Below, piece after piece: positions 18,487-26,898 of a stretch of DNA of 64,000 nucleotides (within the stretch, counting starts at the first letter, position 1; each line of letters begins with the position of its first letter). Below the pieces are notes generated by a model. The model was not told the origin of the DNA, did not search any database, and saw only the letters and a list, made by a program, of their open reading frames with translations. This DNA comes from Chloroflexota bacterium (GTDB lineage: Bacteria; Chloroflexota; Anaerolineae; Aggregatilineales; Phototrophicaceae), in NCBI GenBank assembly GCA_026707225.1, contig JAPOXG010000031.1:25890-89889 (forward strand). The letters run 5' to 3'. Position numbers and translations under genes: made by a program.

Positions 18487-18562
18487 CGGGCGACATGATA
18501 TGTCGCCCCTACAGGATACGTTTATATCGGAAATGTTGTCGGGGCGAGCCACCGGCTCGCCC
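18487..18562 (+). repeat. Two more palindromic repeats in the binding-protein/permease gap
   Basis: 18487-18513 reads in reverse orientation with stem GGGCGACAT/ATGTCGCCC and loop GAT. 18541-18562 has stem GGGCGAGCC/GGCTCGCCC. Degenerate fragments continue to about 18630. No gene is seen in the whole gap 18107-18696. Confidence 0.8.
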
Positions 18563-18696
18563 GTACGAAAGTTTCGATTGATTTGTCGTCCCTGCAGTCG
18601 TTTATAATTGGAAATCGTAGGGGCAACTGAACCTTAGTGTCCGCGCTCGGCTGTGGCTCGTCCGCAGCGCAAGACCTAGAACTTGGACAAGGTAAC

Positions 18697-19602
18697 GTGA
18701 CCGAAAGCATCCGCCAATTCTTCGCCAACAGGAAGCTGCGCGATTACGCGACTGGTTACGCCTTTGTCATCCCGGCGCTGGTGATGTATGTCATTTTCGT
18801 CGTCTATCCGTTTTTTTACACCATCTACCTCAGCTTGACCAAGTGGGATGGCGCCAAGCCGGTCAAAGAGTTTGTCGGCTTCCTGAATTATGAGAGGCTC
18901 TTCGCCGATCCAAGGCTATGGAGCGCGCTGAGCCACAACATGATTTGGATCGTGCTGGGCACGGTGACGCCCGTCGCCATCGGTCTGTTTTTGGGGGTGC
19001 TGCTTTGGCGCGGACTGCGCGGCATGGTCTTCTTCCGCACAGTTTATTTTTTGCCGGTGGTGTTGGCGCCGGTCGCCGTCGGCATCATCTGGAAGTGGAT
19101 GTACAATCCGCAATTTGGCCCCATCAATTCGACGCTGAGGGCGGTCGGCTTGGACGTTTTGGCGAAAGGCTGGCTGGGCGACCCCTATTTGGCGCTGCCC
19201 TCTATAATCCTGGCCGGCGTATGGGGTTATTTCGGCTTCTGCTTCGTCGTCATTATGGCCGGCTTGCAGAACATCGACATGGAGCAGATCGACGCCGCGC
19301 TGGTTGATGGCGCCAATGGTCCCCAGCGCCTGTGGTATATCATCATTCCCGGTTTGCGGCATGTGCTGACGATGATCACCGCTTTCACACTGATTCTGGG
19401 CGTCAACGTCTTCGACATCGTCTGGATCACCACCCGCGGCGGCCCTGGCCGCGCGACACACGTCATCGCCACCTACACCTATAACACCGCCTTCCGCGAG
19501 AGTTACGTCGGCTATGGCTCTGCGCTGGCGATCGTGATGGGCCTGGTTTCGCTGGTCCTGTCGTTCATTTTCATTTCTATTCGCGAGCGGGGAGGCGATT
19601 AG
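18697..19602 (+). CDS. Sugar ABC importer permease, MalF/UgpA family
   Basis: Inner-membrane permease of 301 aa with six predicted helices and the EAA loop AALVDGANGPQRLWYIIIPG. GTG at 18697 is preferred as start, with AAGG 5 bp before it; another in-frame GTG 60 bp upstream would add a non-helical tail that overlaps the repeat-rich gap. It is followed after 4 bp by the MalG-type partner. With the binding protein at 16811 it forms a carbohydrate importer of the CUT1 type. The ATPase (MsmK/UgpC type) is not encoded nearby, which is common where one ATPase serves several CUT1 systems. Confidence 0.92.
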   Translation: MTESIRQFFANRKLRDYATGYAFVIPALVMYVIFVVYPFFYTIYLSLTKWDGAKPVKEFVGFLNYERLFADPRLWSALSHNMIWIVLGTVTPVAIGLFLGVLLWRGLRGMVFFRTVYFLPVVLAPVAVGIIWKWMYNPQFGPINSTLRAVGLDVLAKGWLGDPYLALPSIILAGVWGYFGFCFVVIMAGLQNIDMEQIDAALVDGANGPQRLWYIIIPGLRHVLTMITAFTLILGVNVFDIVWITTRGGPGRATHVIATYTYNTAFRESYVGYGSALAIVMGLVSLVLSFIFISIRERGGD

Positions 19603-19606
19603 CATC

Positions 19607-20485
19607 ATGGCGAGCGATGTAGGGGCGAGCTATCAGGTCGCCCGCCAGCCGCGGCGTCCCGCGCGCTACTGGATCGCCAGAGCCGTCCTCTATGGCGTGC
19701 TGATCCTCTTCGCCCTCTACGTGCTGGTGCCCTTCATGTGGGTAGTCTTCACGGCGCTGAAGTCCAACTTGGAGATCGCCCAAGACCCGCTAGGGCTCCC
19801 GCCGAACTGGCGCTTTGAGAATCTTGCGCAAGCTTGGAACCAAGGAAAGTTCAGCCGCTATTTCATCAACAGCGTGATCGTGACCGTTCCCATTGTTATG
19901 CTGGTTGTGAGCCTGTCTTGCCTGGCTGGTTACGGTTTGGCGCGCCTTAAAATGCCGGGTAGGATGCTCATCTTTTATTTCTTTTTGGTCGGGCTGATGG
20001 TGCCCTTCACGGCCATCATGATCCCGCTCTTTTATATCTTGCGCGATATCGGCGTGCTGGGCACCTATTGGGCGATGATCCTGCCGCAGACGGCCATATC
20101 GCTGCCCTTCGGCATATTCTTCATGCGCGCCTTTTTCTCGGGCCTGCCCTATGATTTGACCGACGCCGCCAAGATTGACGGCTGCAACGATTTCGGCGTC
20201 TTCCGCCGCGTGATGCTGCCGCTGGCGGGACCGGCGGTGGCGGCGCTGGTGGTCTTCAACTTCATGGGCGCCTGGAACGCCTTCCTGCTGCCGCTCATTT
20301 ACTTGCAGTCCGACAAGCTCAGGCCCGTCATGACGGGCATGATGTTCTTCACCACCCGCTGGGGACCCGATTACAGCATGTCGATGGCTGGCACGCTCAT
20401 CGTCATGCTGCCTATTATGCTGGTGTATCTGGTCTTCCAGCGTCAGTTCATCCAGGGTCTGACGGCGGGCGCGGTGCGGGGGTAA
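19607..20485 (+). CDS. Sugar ABC importer permease, MalG/UgpE family, with a repeat-derived N-terminus
   Basis: Inner-membrane permease of 292 aa with six helices and the EAA loop AAKIDGCNDFGVFRRVMLP, ending RQFIQGLTAGAVRG as is typical for MalG. The first residues, MASDVGASYQVARQPRRPARYW, are unusual: bases 19618-19643 are a copy of the dispersed palindromic repeat (TGTAGGGGCGAGCT...AGGTCGCCC), so residues about 4-13 are repeat-encoded. The reading frame is kept. No better downstream start is seen before the first helix (about residue 23). The gene follows the MalF partner by 4 bp. Confidence 0.92.
   Translation: MASDVGASYQVARQPRRPARYWIARAVLYGVLILFALYVLVPFMWVVFTALKSNLEIAQDPLGLPPNWRFENLAQAWNQGKFSRYFINSVIVTVPIVMLVVSLSCLAGYGLARLKMPGRMLIFYFFLVGLMVPFTAIMIPLFYILRDIGVLGTYWAMILPQTAISLPFGIFFMRAFFSGLPYDLTDAAKIDGCNDFGVFRRVMLPLAGPAVAALVVFNFMGAWNAFLLPLIYLQSDKLRPVMTGMMFFTTRWGPDYSMSMAGTLIVMLPIMLVYLVFQRQFIQGLTAGAVRG
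19618..19643 (+). repeat. Palindromic repeat inside a coding region
   Basis: A TGTAGGGGCGAGCT...AGGTCGCCC unit lies within the first 13 codons of the MalG-type permease gene and is translated as DVGASYQVAR. It has one mismatched pair in the stem compared with intergenic copies. Confidence 0.8.
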
Positions 20486-20490
20486 AATCT

Positions 20491-20526
20491 CACCGCAGAG
20501 GCAAAGAGGGCACAGAGGGCACAGAG
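20491..20526 (+). repeat. CACAGAG-type repeat directly before a start codon
   Basis: A GAGGCAAAGAGGGCACAGAGGGCACAGAG tract ends at the ATG of the next gene. Its GAGGG at 8-12 bp before the ATG is the only ribosome-binding-like sequence there. Related tracts occur at 37499-37526, 37775-37800 and 48649-48724. Confidence 0.7.
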
Positions 20527-21363
20527 ATGAAATTATCAGCGCATCAGACCTTGCTGCCGGGGGCGGATCTGTCCGAGCGTTTTCAGCGGGCGGCTGAATG
20601 CGGCTTGGAAGGCATTGAGCTGGCTTTCGGGCGGCGGGCGCGCGTATACGACCTGCACGCTGAAATCGAGGCGGCGATGGCGGCAAGCGGCTTGTCGGTC
20701 GGCAGCGTCTGCGGCACATACGAGGGACCGATCGTGCATCCGGATCCGGCTGAGCGCGGGAGCCGGCTGGCGGACTTGATCCGCACGCTCGAATTCGCCG
20801 ACGAAATTGGCGCGCGCGGCGTCATCGTGGTGCCGATCTTCGCGTCAACCTTCATGCCCGAGAGTTCGCCGCCCATGCCCGACATGTCGCCCTTTGCTAA
20901 TGAAGATGCGCTGATCACCCAGTTGCTTCTCGCCATGTTGAACGAAGCGATGCAGCGCACAGCTGACGGCAGCGCGGCGGTTTACCTTGAGCCACTGAAC
21001 CGCTACGAAGCCAGCTATCTGAACACAGTCGGTAAAGCGGCTGAATTGTGTCGCGCCGCCGATCACAAGCGCATCCAGCTCATGGCCGACTTGTTTCACA
21101 TGAATAAAGAAGAAGCTGATATCCCGGCGTCGTTGCGCGCGGTCGCGCCGCATCTGGGGCATGTGCATCTGGCGGACAGTCAGCGCTGGCTGCCCGGGCA
21201 TGGACATACCGATTTCGTGGGCGCCTTCCGCGCCTTGCGCGAGATCGAGTATGACGGCTGGCTGGCGCTGGAATGCATGCCGACGCCCGGCGACCCGCTG
21301 GAAAATATGCGCGCCTGCGTCGAGTTTCTGCGTGGCTGCTGGGAAAAGGCGGCGCCACAATAA
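20527..21363 (+). CDS. Sugar phosphate isomerase/epimerase, TIM barrel (AP endonuclease 2 fold)
   Basis: Xylose-isomerase-like TIM-barrel protein of 278 aa. The usual four metal ligands can be traced: Glu in VYLEPLNRYEA, Asp in QLMADLFHMNKEEAD, His in GHVHLADSQRW and Glu in WLALECMPTPG. Proteins of this group interconvert ketose and aldose sugars or keto-acids, or epimerise ketoses. It follows the MalG permease by 41 bp and a CACAGAG repeat supplies the apparent ribosome site. It differs clearly from the three paralogous isomerases further down the operon, which lack the last Glu. The substrate is unknown. Confidence 0.87.
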   Translation: MKLSAHQTLLPGADLSERFQRAAECGLEGIELAFGRRARVYDLHAEIEAAMAASGLSVGSVCGTYEGPIVHPDPAERGSRLADLIRTLEFADEIGARGVIVVPIFASTFMPESSPPMPDMSPFANEDALITQLLLAMLNEAMQRTADGSAAVYLEPLNRYEASYLNTVGKAAELCRAADHKRIQLMADLFHMNKEEADIPASLRAVAPHLGHVHLADSQRWLPGHGHTDFVGAFRALREIEYDGWLALECMPTPGDPLENMRACVEFLRGCWEKAAPQ

Positions 21364-21373
21364 TGGTTGAATT

Positions 21374-21399
21374 TGTACGGGCGACCCAGTGGTTCGCCC
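21374..21399 (+). repeat. Palindromic repeat (degenerate copy)
   Basis: TGTACGGGCGACC...GGTTCGCCC lies between the isomerase stop and the dehydrogenase start. A reading frame runs through it but the ATG at 21442 downstream fits the family better. Confidence 0.7.
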
Positions 21400-21441
21400 A
21401 ATTGTGAGAATAGCGTAGTAGAACGCAAACAGGAACGCGCG

Positions 21442-22530
21442 ATGCCAATAAAAGCCGTTTTCAACGAAGACCACGACGCGACTCTGTTGGAATACGAAGA
21501 GCGCCCGCTGCTGCCCAATGAAGTTCGCATCCAGACCGAGTTCGCTTCGGGTAAACACGGGACGACCATGCACATGATGGACGGCCGCAAACGGGAGGGG
21601 CAGCGTTGGGATGAAGACAATCGCCTTTTTGTACCGAGCGATGAGTCGGATCCGGATCCTGTGCCCGATTCGCAGGTTGGCACTAGTGGGGTCGGCGTCA
21701 TCAGCGAAACGGGGGCGGATGTCCGCGACTGGCAGGTCGGCGATCGCGTCTTCGGCTTCATGGACGTCAGCGAGACCAACATCATCACCGTCGATCGTGC
21801 GGCGGAATTCATCTGGCCCGGTTTCGCCGAGCCGTCGCCCTGGCTGATCTGGGAATTGGGCGATCTCGATCCGCTTGACGCTTTGTGCTTCGAGCCGGCT
21901 TATGTGGCGGTGAACAGCGTGCGCGAATCGAATGTCCGCTTCGGCGATTCGGTGGCCGTGGTCGGGCTGGGCGCCATTGGCTTGCTGACCGTCAAAGTGG
22001 CCGCGTTGGCCGGCGCCGATGTGATATTCTCCGTCGATCCTATAGCCAAACGCCGTAAGCTGGCGCAGAACTACGGCGCGCATCACGTCATCGATCCCTT
22101 TGCCTGCGATGCGGCTTTGGAGATCAAAGAGATGACGGGCGGCGGCGGCGTCGATGTAGCGATTGAAATCAGCGGGCATTATGCCGCCTTGGACACGGCG
22201 ATACGCGCGGCGCGCTTCGGCGGCACGGTTTGCCAGGCCGGCGCTATTGCCGGCAATGCAGCCGAGTTGTGGCTGGGGCGCGAGTTCCTGACCAACAGCC
22301 TCAGGATGATTGTCCCGCGCGGTAACGGCGCCATGGAATTCGCGCCGTCTGACTACCCCCTGTGGGATCAGTATCGCGTTTTCGATACCATCGTCAGCAT
22401 GATGAAGCAGGATAAATTGACCGTGCCCGGGCTCATTGATCCACTGGTTTCCGTCGAGGATTTCCCTGAGACATTCGAGCTGATCAAGCACGATCCGGCC
22501 CGGGTCGTCAAATATGGCGTCCACTTTTGA
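21442..22530 (+). CDS. Medium-chain (alcohol) dehydrogenase-like protein lacking the zinc cysteines
   Basis: Medium-chain dehydrogenase/reductase of 362 aa. The Rossmann motif VVGLGAIGLLTVKVA sits near residues 173-187, followed by the typical YGAHHVIDP and GGGGVDVAIEISGH. The catalytic zinc Cys expected near residue 40 is absent (FASGKHGTTMH) and the four-cysteine structural zinc lobe is missing, so it may work without zinc or with other ligands. The ATG at 21442 is chosen because the frame upstream is repeat sequence. It probably oxidises a polyol or sugar for the isomerases around it. The 3' end of a second, lost copy is found at 24195-24266. Confidence 0.86.
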   Translation: MPIKAVFNEDHDATLLEYEERPLLPNEVRIQTEFASGKHGTTMHMMDGRKREGQRWDEDNRLFVPSDESDPDPVPDSQVGTSGVGVISETGADVRDWQVGDRVFGFMDVSETNIITVDRAAEFIWPGFAEPSPWLIWELGDLDPLDALCFEPAYVAVNSVRESNVRFGDSVAVVGLGAIGLLTVKVAALAGADVIFSVDPIAKRRKLAQNYGAHHVIDPFACDAALEIKEMTGGGGVDVAIEISGHYAALDTAIRAARFGGTVCQAGAIAGNAAELWLGREFLTNSLRMIVPRGNGAMEFAPSDYPLWDQYRVFDTIVSMMKQDKLTVPGLIDPLVSVEDFPETFELIKHDPARVVKYGVHF

Positions 22531-22560
22531 GACAGATAATTACGGAAATGGAGAGTCAAT

Positions 22561-23448
22561 ATGGTACGCCCGGCATTGTCTTCAGTAAGTCTTAGAGAGC
22601 TTGAAGGTTTCGTGACCTATTTGTTGGAAGCCGACAGCGGGAAGATGGTCCAGGCGCCCGCGCTTGACTCCACCCGTCCAGAAGTGTGGGAGACCAAGAC
22701 AGCGAGTCACACCCTGCTGGAGTTGCCCGCGGAGATGGCCGCGCATGGCTACGACTGCTACGATCTCACCATGCTGCTCTTGCCCAGCATTGATCGCGGC
22801 TATCTGGCGGAGGTGCGGGCCGCCTTTGAAGCTGCGAAGGTGGAGATCTTCCAGCTGCTGATTGACACCGGTGAAGTTGGCAGTCCCGATCCTGACGAGC
22901 GGCAAGCCGGCATCGACCACACCAAGTTCTTTATCGAAGTCGCGGCCCAGCTTGGCGCGAGCGGCGTGCGTTACGTGCCCGGCGATAGCCGCGCCAGTCC
23001 CGAAAACATGGGGGACACCGCCGCCGCCTTCCGCGAGCTTTACGACTTTGCCCAATCTTATGGACTGAAAGTCGCCACCGAGAATTACCGCGTCTTCACC
23101 ACCGATGCCGACAGCTTGCTGGGGCTGGTCGAGCTGTCGGAGCGCGACTACGGCTGGATCGTCGACACTGGCAACCCCAAGGGACCTGGCAAGTACGACG
23201 GCTTGGCGAAGTTGTACCCCGGCGCCACCTCGATGCACGCCTGGGCGCTGGCCAATAAGGATGGCGCGCCCGATTGGGAGGAGTTCAGGCACTGTATGAC
23301 GATGGCGCGCGACGGCGGTTTTGACGGTCCCATCATGCTGCACGGCGCCTATGGCATAGACAACTTTTCCTGGGCGCCGGATCTATGGTCCGGCATCGAC
23401 ACAATGCGGGATGAGGTCCTCGTCGTTTTCGGCGATGATAGCCAATGA
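22561..23448 (+). CDS. TIM-barrel sugar isomerase/epimerase-like protein, paralogue 1
   Basis: Xylose-isomerase-like TIM-barrel protein of 295 aa. It shares long motifs with the genes at 24297 and 25197 (for example LLIDTGEVGSPDPDERQAGI, GVRYVPGDS, ATENYRVF). Likely metal ligands are Glu in ATENY, Asp in WIVDTGN and His in SMHAWA; the last expected Glu is replaced (DGPIMLHGAYG). All three paralogues share that loss, so the group may have its own metal site or reaction. The start ATG follows GGAAATGGAGAG. Its stop overlaps the ThuA start by 4 bp (ATGA), so the two are translationally coupled. Confidence 0.85.
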   Translation: MVRPALSSVSLRELEGFVTYLLEADSGKMVQAPALDSTRPEVWETKTASHTLLELPAEMAAHGYDCYDLTMLLLPSIDRGYLAEVRAAFEAAKVEIFQLLIDTGEVGSPDPDERQAGIDHTKFFIEVAAQLGASGVRYVPGDSRASPENMGDTAAAFRELYDFAQSYGLKVATENYRVFTTDADSLLGLVELSERDYGWIVDTGNPKGPGKYDGLAKLYPGATSMHAWALANKDGAPDWEEFRHCMTMARDGGFDGPIMLHGAYGIDNFSWAPDLWSGIDTMRDEVLVVFGDDSQ

Positions 23449-24194
23449 CAGCGCCAATTCGCGTCACCGTCTGGAACGAATTCTGGCACGAGAATCCCAT
23501 CCATTGGGCCTACGTGCGGCGCTCCTGGATGAGCCACGGTTACAGCCAGGAAAGCGCAATCGAAGAAACCGAAGGCGTACGGGAGATATACCCCGACGGC
23601 ATCCACGAGGCGATTGCCGCTCCCTTGCGCGAGCGGGGGTTCTCCGTGCGAACGGCGACGCTCGATGAACCGGAGCACGGACTGAGCGAAGCAATGCTGG
23701 ATCAGACTGATGTGCTGATATGGTGGGGGCATATTGCCCATGACCAATTTGACGATCTGATCGCTGAGCGCGTTTATCGGCGCATCGTGGACGGCGGCAT
23801 GGGATTCATCGCGCTGCATTGGGGCGCCGGATCAAAAGTCTTCAAAAGGCTGATGGGAACGACCTGCAGCGTGACGCCTCTGGTGGGCGGTACGCCGGAA
23901 AAACTCTGGGTGATTGAGCCGGCGCACCCAATTGCCGGCGGTTTGGAGACGTCCTTCGTCGTCCCGCAGACGGAAATTTATGGCGAGCCCTTTGATATTC
24001 CCGCTCCCGATTCAATCGTTTTCATCAGTTCCTGGCCTAGCGGCGAGGTCTGCCGCAGCGGCTGCTGCTTTCAGCGCGGAAGCGGGCGGGTCTTCTTCTT
24101 CCGGCCCGGTCACGAAACTTACCCCATCTACTATCAGAGCGAAGTGCAGCAGGTGATCGCCAATGCCGTGCGCTGGGCGGCGCCGGTGCGCTGA
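23445..24194 (+). CDS. ThuA-like protein, copy 1
   Basis: ThuA-like (trehalose utilisation) protein of 249 aa with a class I glutamine-amidotransferase-like fold. Recognisable stretches are [12 protein letters not shown] at the start, DVLIWWGHIAHDQF, GFIALHWGAGSKVFKRLMGT and VFFFRPGHETYPIYY. The family is tied to sugar utilisation, and some members are reported in 3-keto-disaccharide metabolism; the reaction here is not known. It overlaps the preceding isomerase by 4 bp. A second copy lies at 26064. Directly after its TGA, in the same frame, comes the C-terminal coding end of an alcohol dehydrogenase like that at 21442-22530. Confidence 0.87.
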   Translation: MTAPIRVTVWNEFWHENPIHWAYVRRSWMSHGYSQESAIEETEGVREIYPDGIHEAIAAPLRERGFSVRTATLDEPEHGLSEAMLDQTDVLIWWGHIAHDQFDDLIAERVYRRIVDGGMGFIALHWGAGSKVFKRLMGTTCSVTPLVGGTPEKLWVIEPAHPIAGGLETSFVVPQTEIYGEPFDIPAPDSIVFISSWPSGEVCRSGCCFQRGSGRVFFFRPGHETYPIYYQSEVQQVIANAVRWAAPVR

Positions 24195-24266
24195 GACTAC
24201 GCCGCGGTCTGGGATATGGTGGTAAATGAGCCGGAGAAAGTGGTAAAGTTTGGCATACGCTTCTGA
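24195..24266 (+). pseudogene. 3' remnant of a medium-chain dehydrogenase gene
   Basis: The 23 codons before the TGA at 24264-24266 read DYAAVWDMVVNEPEKVVKFG then IRF. The end aligns with the C-terminus of the complete dehydrogenase at 21442-22530 (DPARVVKYGVHF) and is followed, as there, by a short gap and an isomerase gene. It has no start of its own and lies right behind the ThuA stop. It marks the junction of an old duplication of the dehydrogenase-isomerase-ThuA block, of which the second dehydrogenase was lost. Confidence 0.75.
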
Positions 24267-24296
24267 GCGGAAACGAATACGGAAAGGAAGAATCAC

Positions 24297-25181
24297 ATGG
24301 CGCGCGCAGGATTATCCAGTTTCTCGTTGCATTTGCCCGATGCCTTGGGCGATCCCTGGTTTGAATTGGACGAAGATCACAAGAGCGTCTCGGGCTCATT
24401 CCGGGGGGCGCCGACGCTCGATTTGCTCGATTTCCCCGGCGAGGTGGCTGCGCATGGCATCAACTGCGTCGATCTATGCATACAGCATATTCCCAATATC
24501 GAGCCGGGTTACCTGGCCGAATTGCGCGCCGCCTTTGAATCAGCCGATGTCGAACTGTATCAACTGCTGATTGACATCGGCGAGGTTGGCAGCCCCGATC
24601 CCAATGAGCGCAGCGCCGGGATCGCGCTGACCAAACGCTGGATGGAGATCGCATCCGAATTGGGATCAACCGGTGTCCGCTATGTGCCGGGCGACAGCAA
24701 ACCCTCGCCTGAGACGATCAGCCAGAGCGGCGAGGCTTTCCGCGAACTATACGATTACAGCGTCGCCTGCGGCGTGGAGCCAGCCACCGAAAACTACAAA
24801 TTCTTCAACAATCAGGCTGACGATCTCTTGAGCGTTCTCGATCTATCCGAGCGCGAATACGGCTTGGTTGCTGATTTCGGCAACGCCAAGGGACCGCGGA
24901 AATACGATACCCTGGCCAAGCTGATGCCGCGGGCGACCGCCATACATCAGTGGGTGGCGATCGACGACGAGGGCAAAATCAATGACGAGGACTCCAAACG
25001 TTGCCTGAACATGGCGCGCGAGAACGGCTTTGATGGTCCGGTCATGCTCTTGGGCGGGCACCCGTATCAGCAATATCGCGACTCGCGTGAGATGTGGGAT
25101 GCCGTCGACGAATTGCGCGGCGAAGTGAAGGCAGTATTCGGCGACGCTTTTGCCAGCTGTGGCTCAGCGACGCGTCCCTAG
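24297..25181 (+). CDS. TIM-barrel sugar isomerase/epimerase-like protein, paralogue 2
   Basis: 294-aa protein, close to the genes at 22561 and 25197 over its full length (LLIDIGEVGSPDPNERSAGI, GVRYVPGDSKPSPETI, ATENYKFF, VADFGNAKGP). Ligand candidates are Glu in ATENY, Asp in VADFGN and His in AIHQWV; the expected last Glu is replaced (DGPVMLLGGH). GGAAAGGAAG lies 6 bp before the ATG at 24297. Unlike the others, its direct successor is another isomerase, not ThuA. The three copies probably act on related sugars or on successive steps; no substrate can be named. Confidence 0.85.
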   Translation: MARAGLSSFSLHLPDALGDPWFELDEDHKSVSGSFRGAPTLDLLDFPGEVAAHGINCVDLCIQHIPNIEPGYLAELRAAFESADVELYQLLIDIGEVGSPDPNERSAGIALTKRWMEIASELGSTGVRYVPGDSKPSPETISQSGEAFRELYDYSVACGVEPATENYKFFNNQADDLLSVLDLSEREYGLVADFGNAKGPRKYDTLAKLMPRATAIHQWVAIDDEGKINDEDSKRCLNMARENGFDGPVMLLGGHPYQQYRDSREMWDAVDELRGEVKAVFGDAFASCGSATRP

Positions 25182-25196
25182 GAAAGGAAAATTGCA

Positions 25197-26060
25197 ATGG
25201 TTTGTGCAGCAGTATCCACAGTAACCTTGACCAAGGCGCTGGGCAGCCCTATGTATGAGCTTGATCCTGGTACGGGGCAGCAGACCGGTGTTCCCAGCGA
25301 GCCGCCGACGATCGATTTGCTGGATGTGCCGGCCGCGGCGGCCGCGCATGGATTCCACAGCTTTGATCTCAGCGTTTATCACCTGCCGAGCATCGAGCGG
25401 GAATATCTGGCCGATCTGCGGTCCGCCTTTGCAGACGCGGGGGTGGAGCTATTTCAGCTGCTGATCGATACCGGGGATGTTGACAGCGCCGATGCCGACG
25501 AGCGTTGCGCGGGCGTCGCGCACATCAAGCGCTGGATGGAGATCGCCGTCGAACTGGGCGCGCGCGGTGTGCGCTACGTCCCGGGTGATGGCGAGCCGAC
25601 TCCAGAGACGATTCGCAGCAGCGGCGAAGCATTTCGCGAGCTCTTTGATTTCGCCACGGATCTTGGGCTGAAGCCCGCCACTGAAAATTACCGGCACTTC
25701 AACCTGAAGGCGGGCAATATGCTGGGTGTTCTCCAACAGGCCGAACGTGACTACGGCGTGATTGCCGACTTCGGCAACGCCAGAGGTCCGGATAAATTTG
25801 AGACCCTTGAGGCGATCATGCCGCGCGCTACCTCGATACACGCCTGGGCCGAGGTCGACGAAAAGGGCGATCTCATCAGCGAGGATTTTCAGCGCTGCTT
25901 GACAATCGCGCGCGACAAGGGCTTCGACGGTCCCATCATGCTGCAAAGCGGCTACCCGGTGGATGTCTTCCAACGCACGCGCGAAGTCTGGACGCGGGTC
26001 GACGAAATGCGGGAAGAAGTACGCGCCGTGTTCGGCGACGCGGTATCGAACGGAGCATAG
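25197..26060 (+). CDS. TIM-barrel sugar isomerase/epimerase-like protein, paralogue 3
   Basis: 287-aa protein, 15 bp after paralogue 2 with AGGAAAGG before the ATG. It has the same landmarks: LLIDTGDVDSADADERCAGV, GVRYVPGDGEPTPETI, ATENYRHF, IADFGNARGP and SIHAWAEV. The last expected metal Glu is replaced (DGPIMLQSGY), as in its two paralogues. It is followed after 3 bp by ThuA copy 2, repeating the isomerase-ThuA order of copy 1. Function as a ketose/aldose isomerase or epimerase is inferred from the fold and the operon only. Confidence 0.85.
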   Translation: MVCAAVSTVTLTKALGSPMYELDPGTGQQTGVPSEPPTIDLLDVPAAAAAHGFHSFDLSVYHLPSIEREYLADLRSAFADAGVELFQLLIDTGDVDSADADERCAGVAHIKRWMEIAVELGARGVRYVPGDGEPTPETIRSSGEAFRELFDFATDLGLKPATENYRHFNLKAGNMLGVLQQAERDYGVIADFGNARGPDKFETLEAIMPRATSIHAWAEVDEKGDLISEDFQRCLTIARDKGFDGPIMLQSGYPVDVFQRTREVWTRVDEMREEVRAVFGDAVSNGA

Positions 26061-26063
26061 CTA

Positions 26064-26861
26064 ATGACAGCGCCAATACGCGTGACGGTATGGAACGAGT
26101 TTTGGCATGAGAATCCACAGCGACACGACGACGTAAAGACGCGCCTGGCGAACTATGGGTTCAGTGGAGAAAGGCTGGTAAACGCAACTGAAGGCGTTCA
26201 CAAAGTGTATCCCGATGGCATGCACAGGGTCATCGCCGATCACTTGCGCGAGCAGGGCTTTACTGTACGCACGGCGACGCTGGATGAGCCGGAGCATGGC
26301 TTGACGGACGACGTGCTTGATGAGACCGACGTCCTCACTTGGTGGGGCCATGCCGCGCATGAGCAGGTCAGCGATGAGATAGTGGAGCGGGTGCATGAAC
26401 GCGTGAACATGGGTGGCATGGGGCTGATCGCGCTGCATTCCGCGCATTATTCCAAGATCTTCAAGAAATTGATGGGCACCTCCTGCATGCTGAAAACGCG
26501 CGAGGCCGGCGAAAAAGAGCGCATCTGGGTGATTGAGCAAGGTCACCCCATTGCCGCTGGCTTGCCCGAATACTTCGAGCTTCCGCAAACTGAGATGTAT
26601 GGCGAGCCCTTTGACGTGCCGGCGCCGGATACGCTGGTCTTCGTCAGTTGGTTTCAAGGCGGCGAGATCTTCCGCAGCGGCTGCTGCTATCACCGCGGGC
26701 GCGGCAAAGTCTTCTACTTCCGGCCCGGCCACGAGACCCTGCCGATCTATTATAAGCCCGAGGTTCTGCGGGTGATCGCCAACGCGGTCGGCTGGGTGGC
26801 GCCTTCCGCCGGTCCCGAATTGATCTTCGGCGATCATCCGCCGCTTGAGAAGCTGGATTAG
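26064..26861 (+). CDS. ThuA-like protein, copy 2
   Basis: 265-aa ThuA-like protein with the same landmarks as copy 1 ([71 protein letters not shown]). It has a C-terminal tail of about 15 residues ([15 protein letters not shown]) that copy 1 lacks. It begins 3 bp after isomerase paralogue 3, with no clear ribosome site of its own, so translational coupling is likely. With copy 1 it marks a duplicated isomerase-ThuA module inside the sugar operon. Confidence 0.87.
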   Translation: MTAPIRVTVWNEFWHENPQRHDDVKTRLANYGFSGERLVNATEGVHKVYPDGMHRVIADHLREQGFTVRTATLDEPEHGLTDDVLDETDVLTWWGHAAHEQVSDEIVERVHERVNMGGMGLIALHSAHYSKIFKKLMGTSCMLKTREAGEKERIWVIEQGHPIAAGLPEYFELPQTEMYGEPFDVPAPDTLVFVSWFQGGEIFRSGCCYHRGRGKVFYFRPGHETLPIYYKPEVLRVIANAVGWVAPSAGPELIFGDHPPLEKLD

Positions 26862-26898
26862 CGCAAATTCACTGGTTCAACATTGGGAATCGCCATAT

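Noticed and set aside
20845..22524. Long open frame on the minus strand across the isomerase and dehydrogenase genes
   Set aside because: It is antisense to two well-recognised proteins, is His/Gln/Arg-rich, and matches no family; it follows from GC-biased codon positions.
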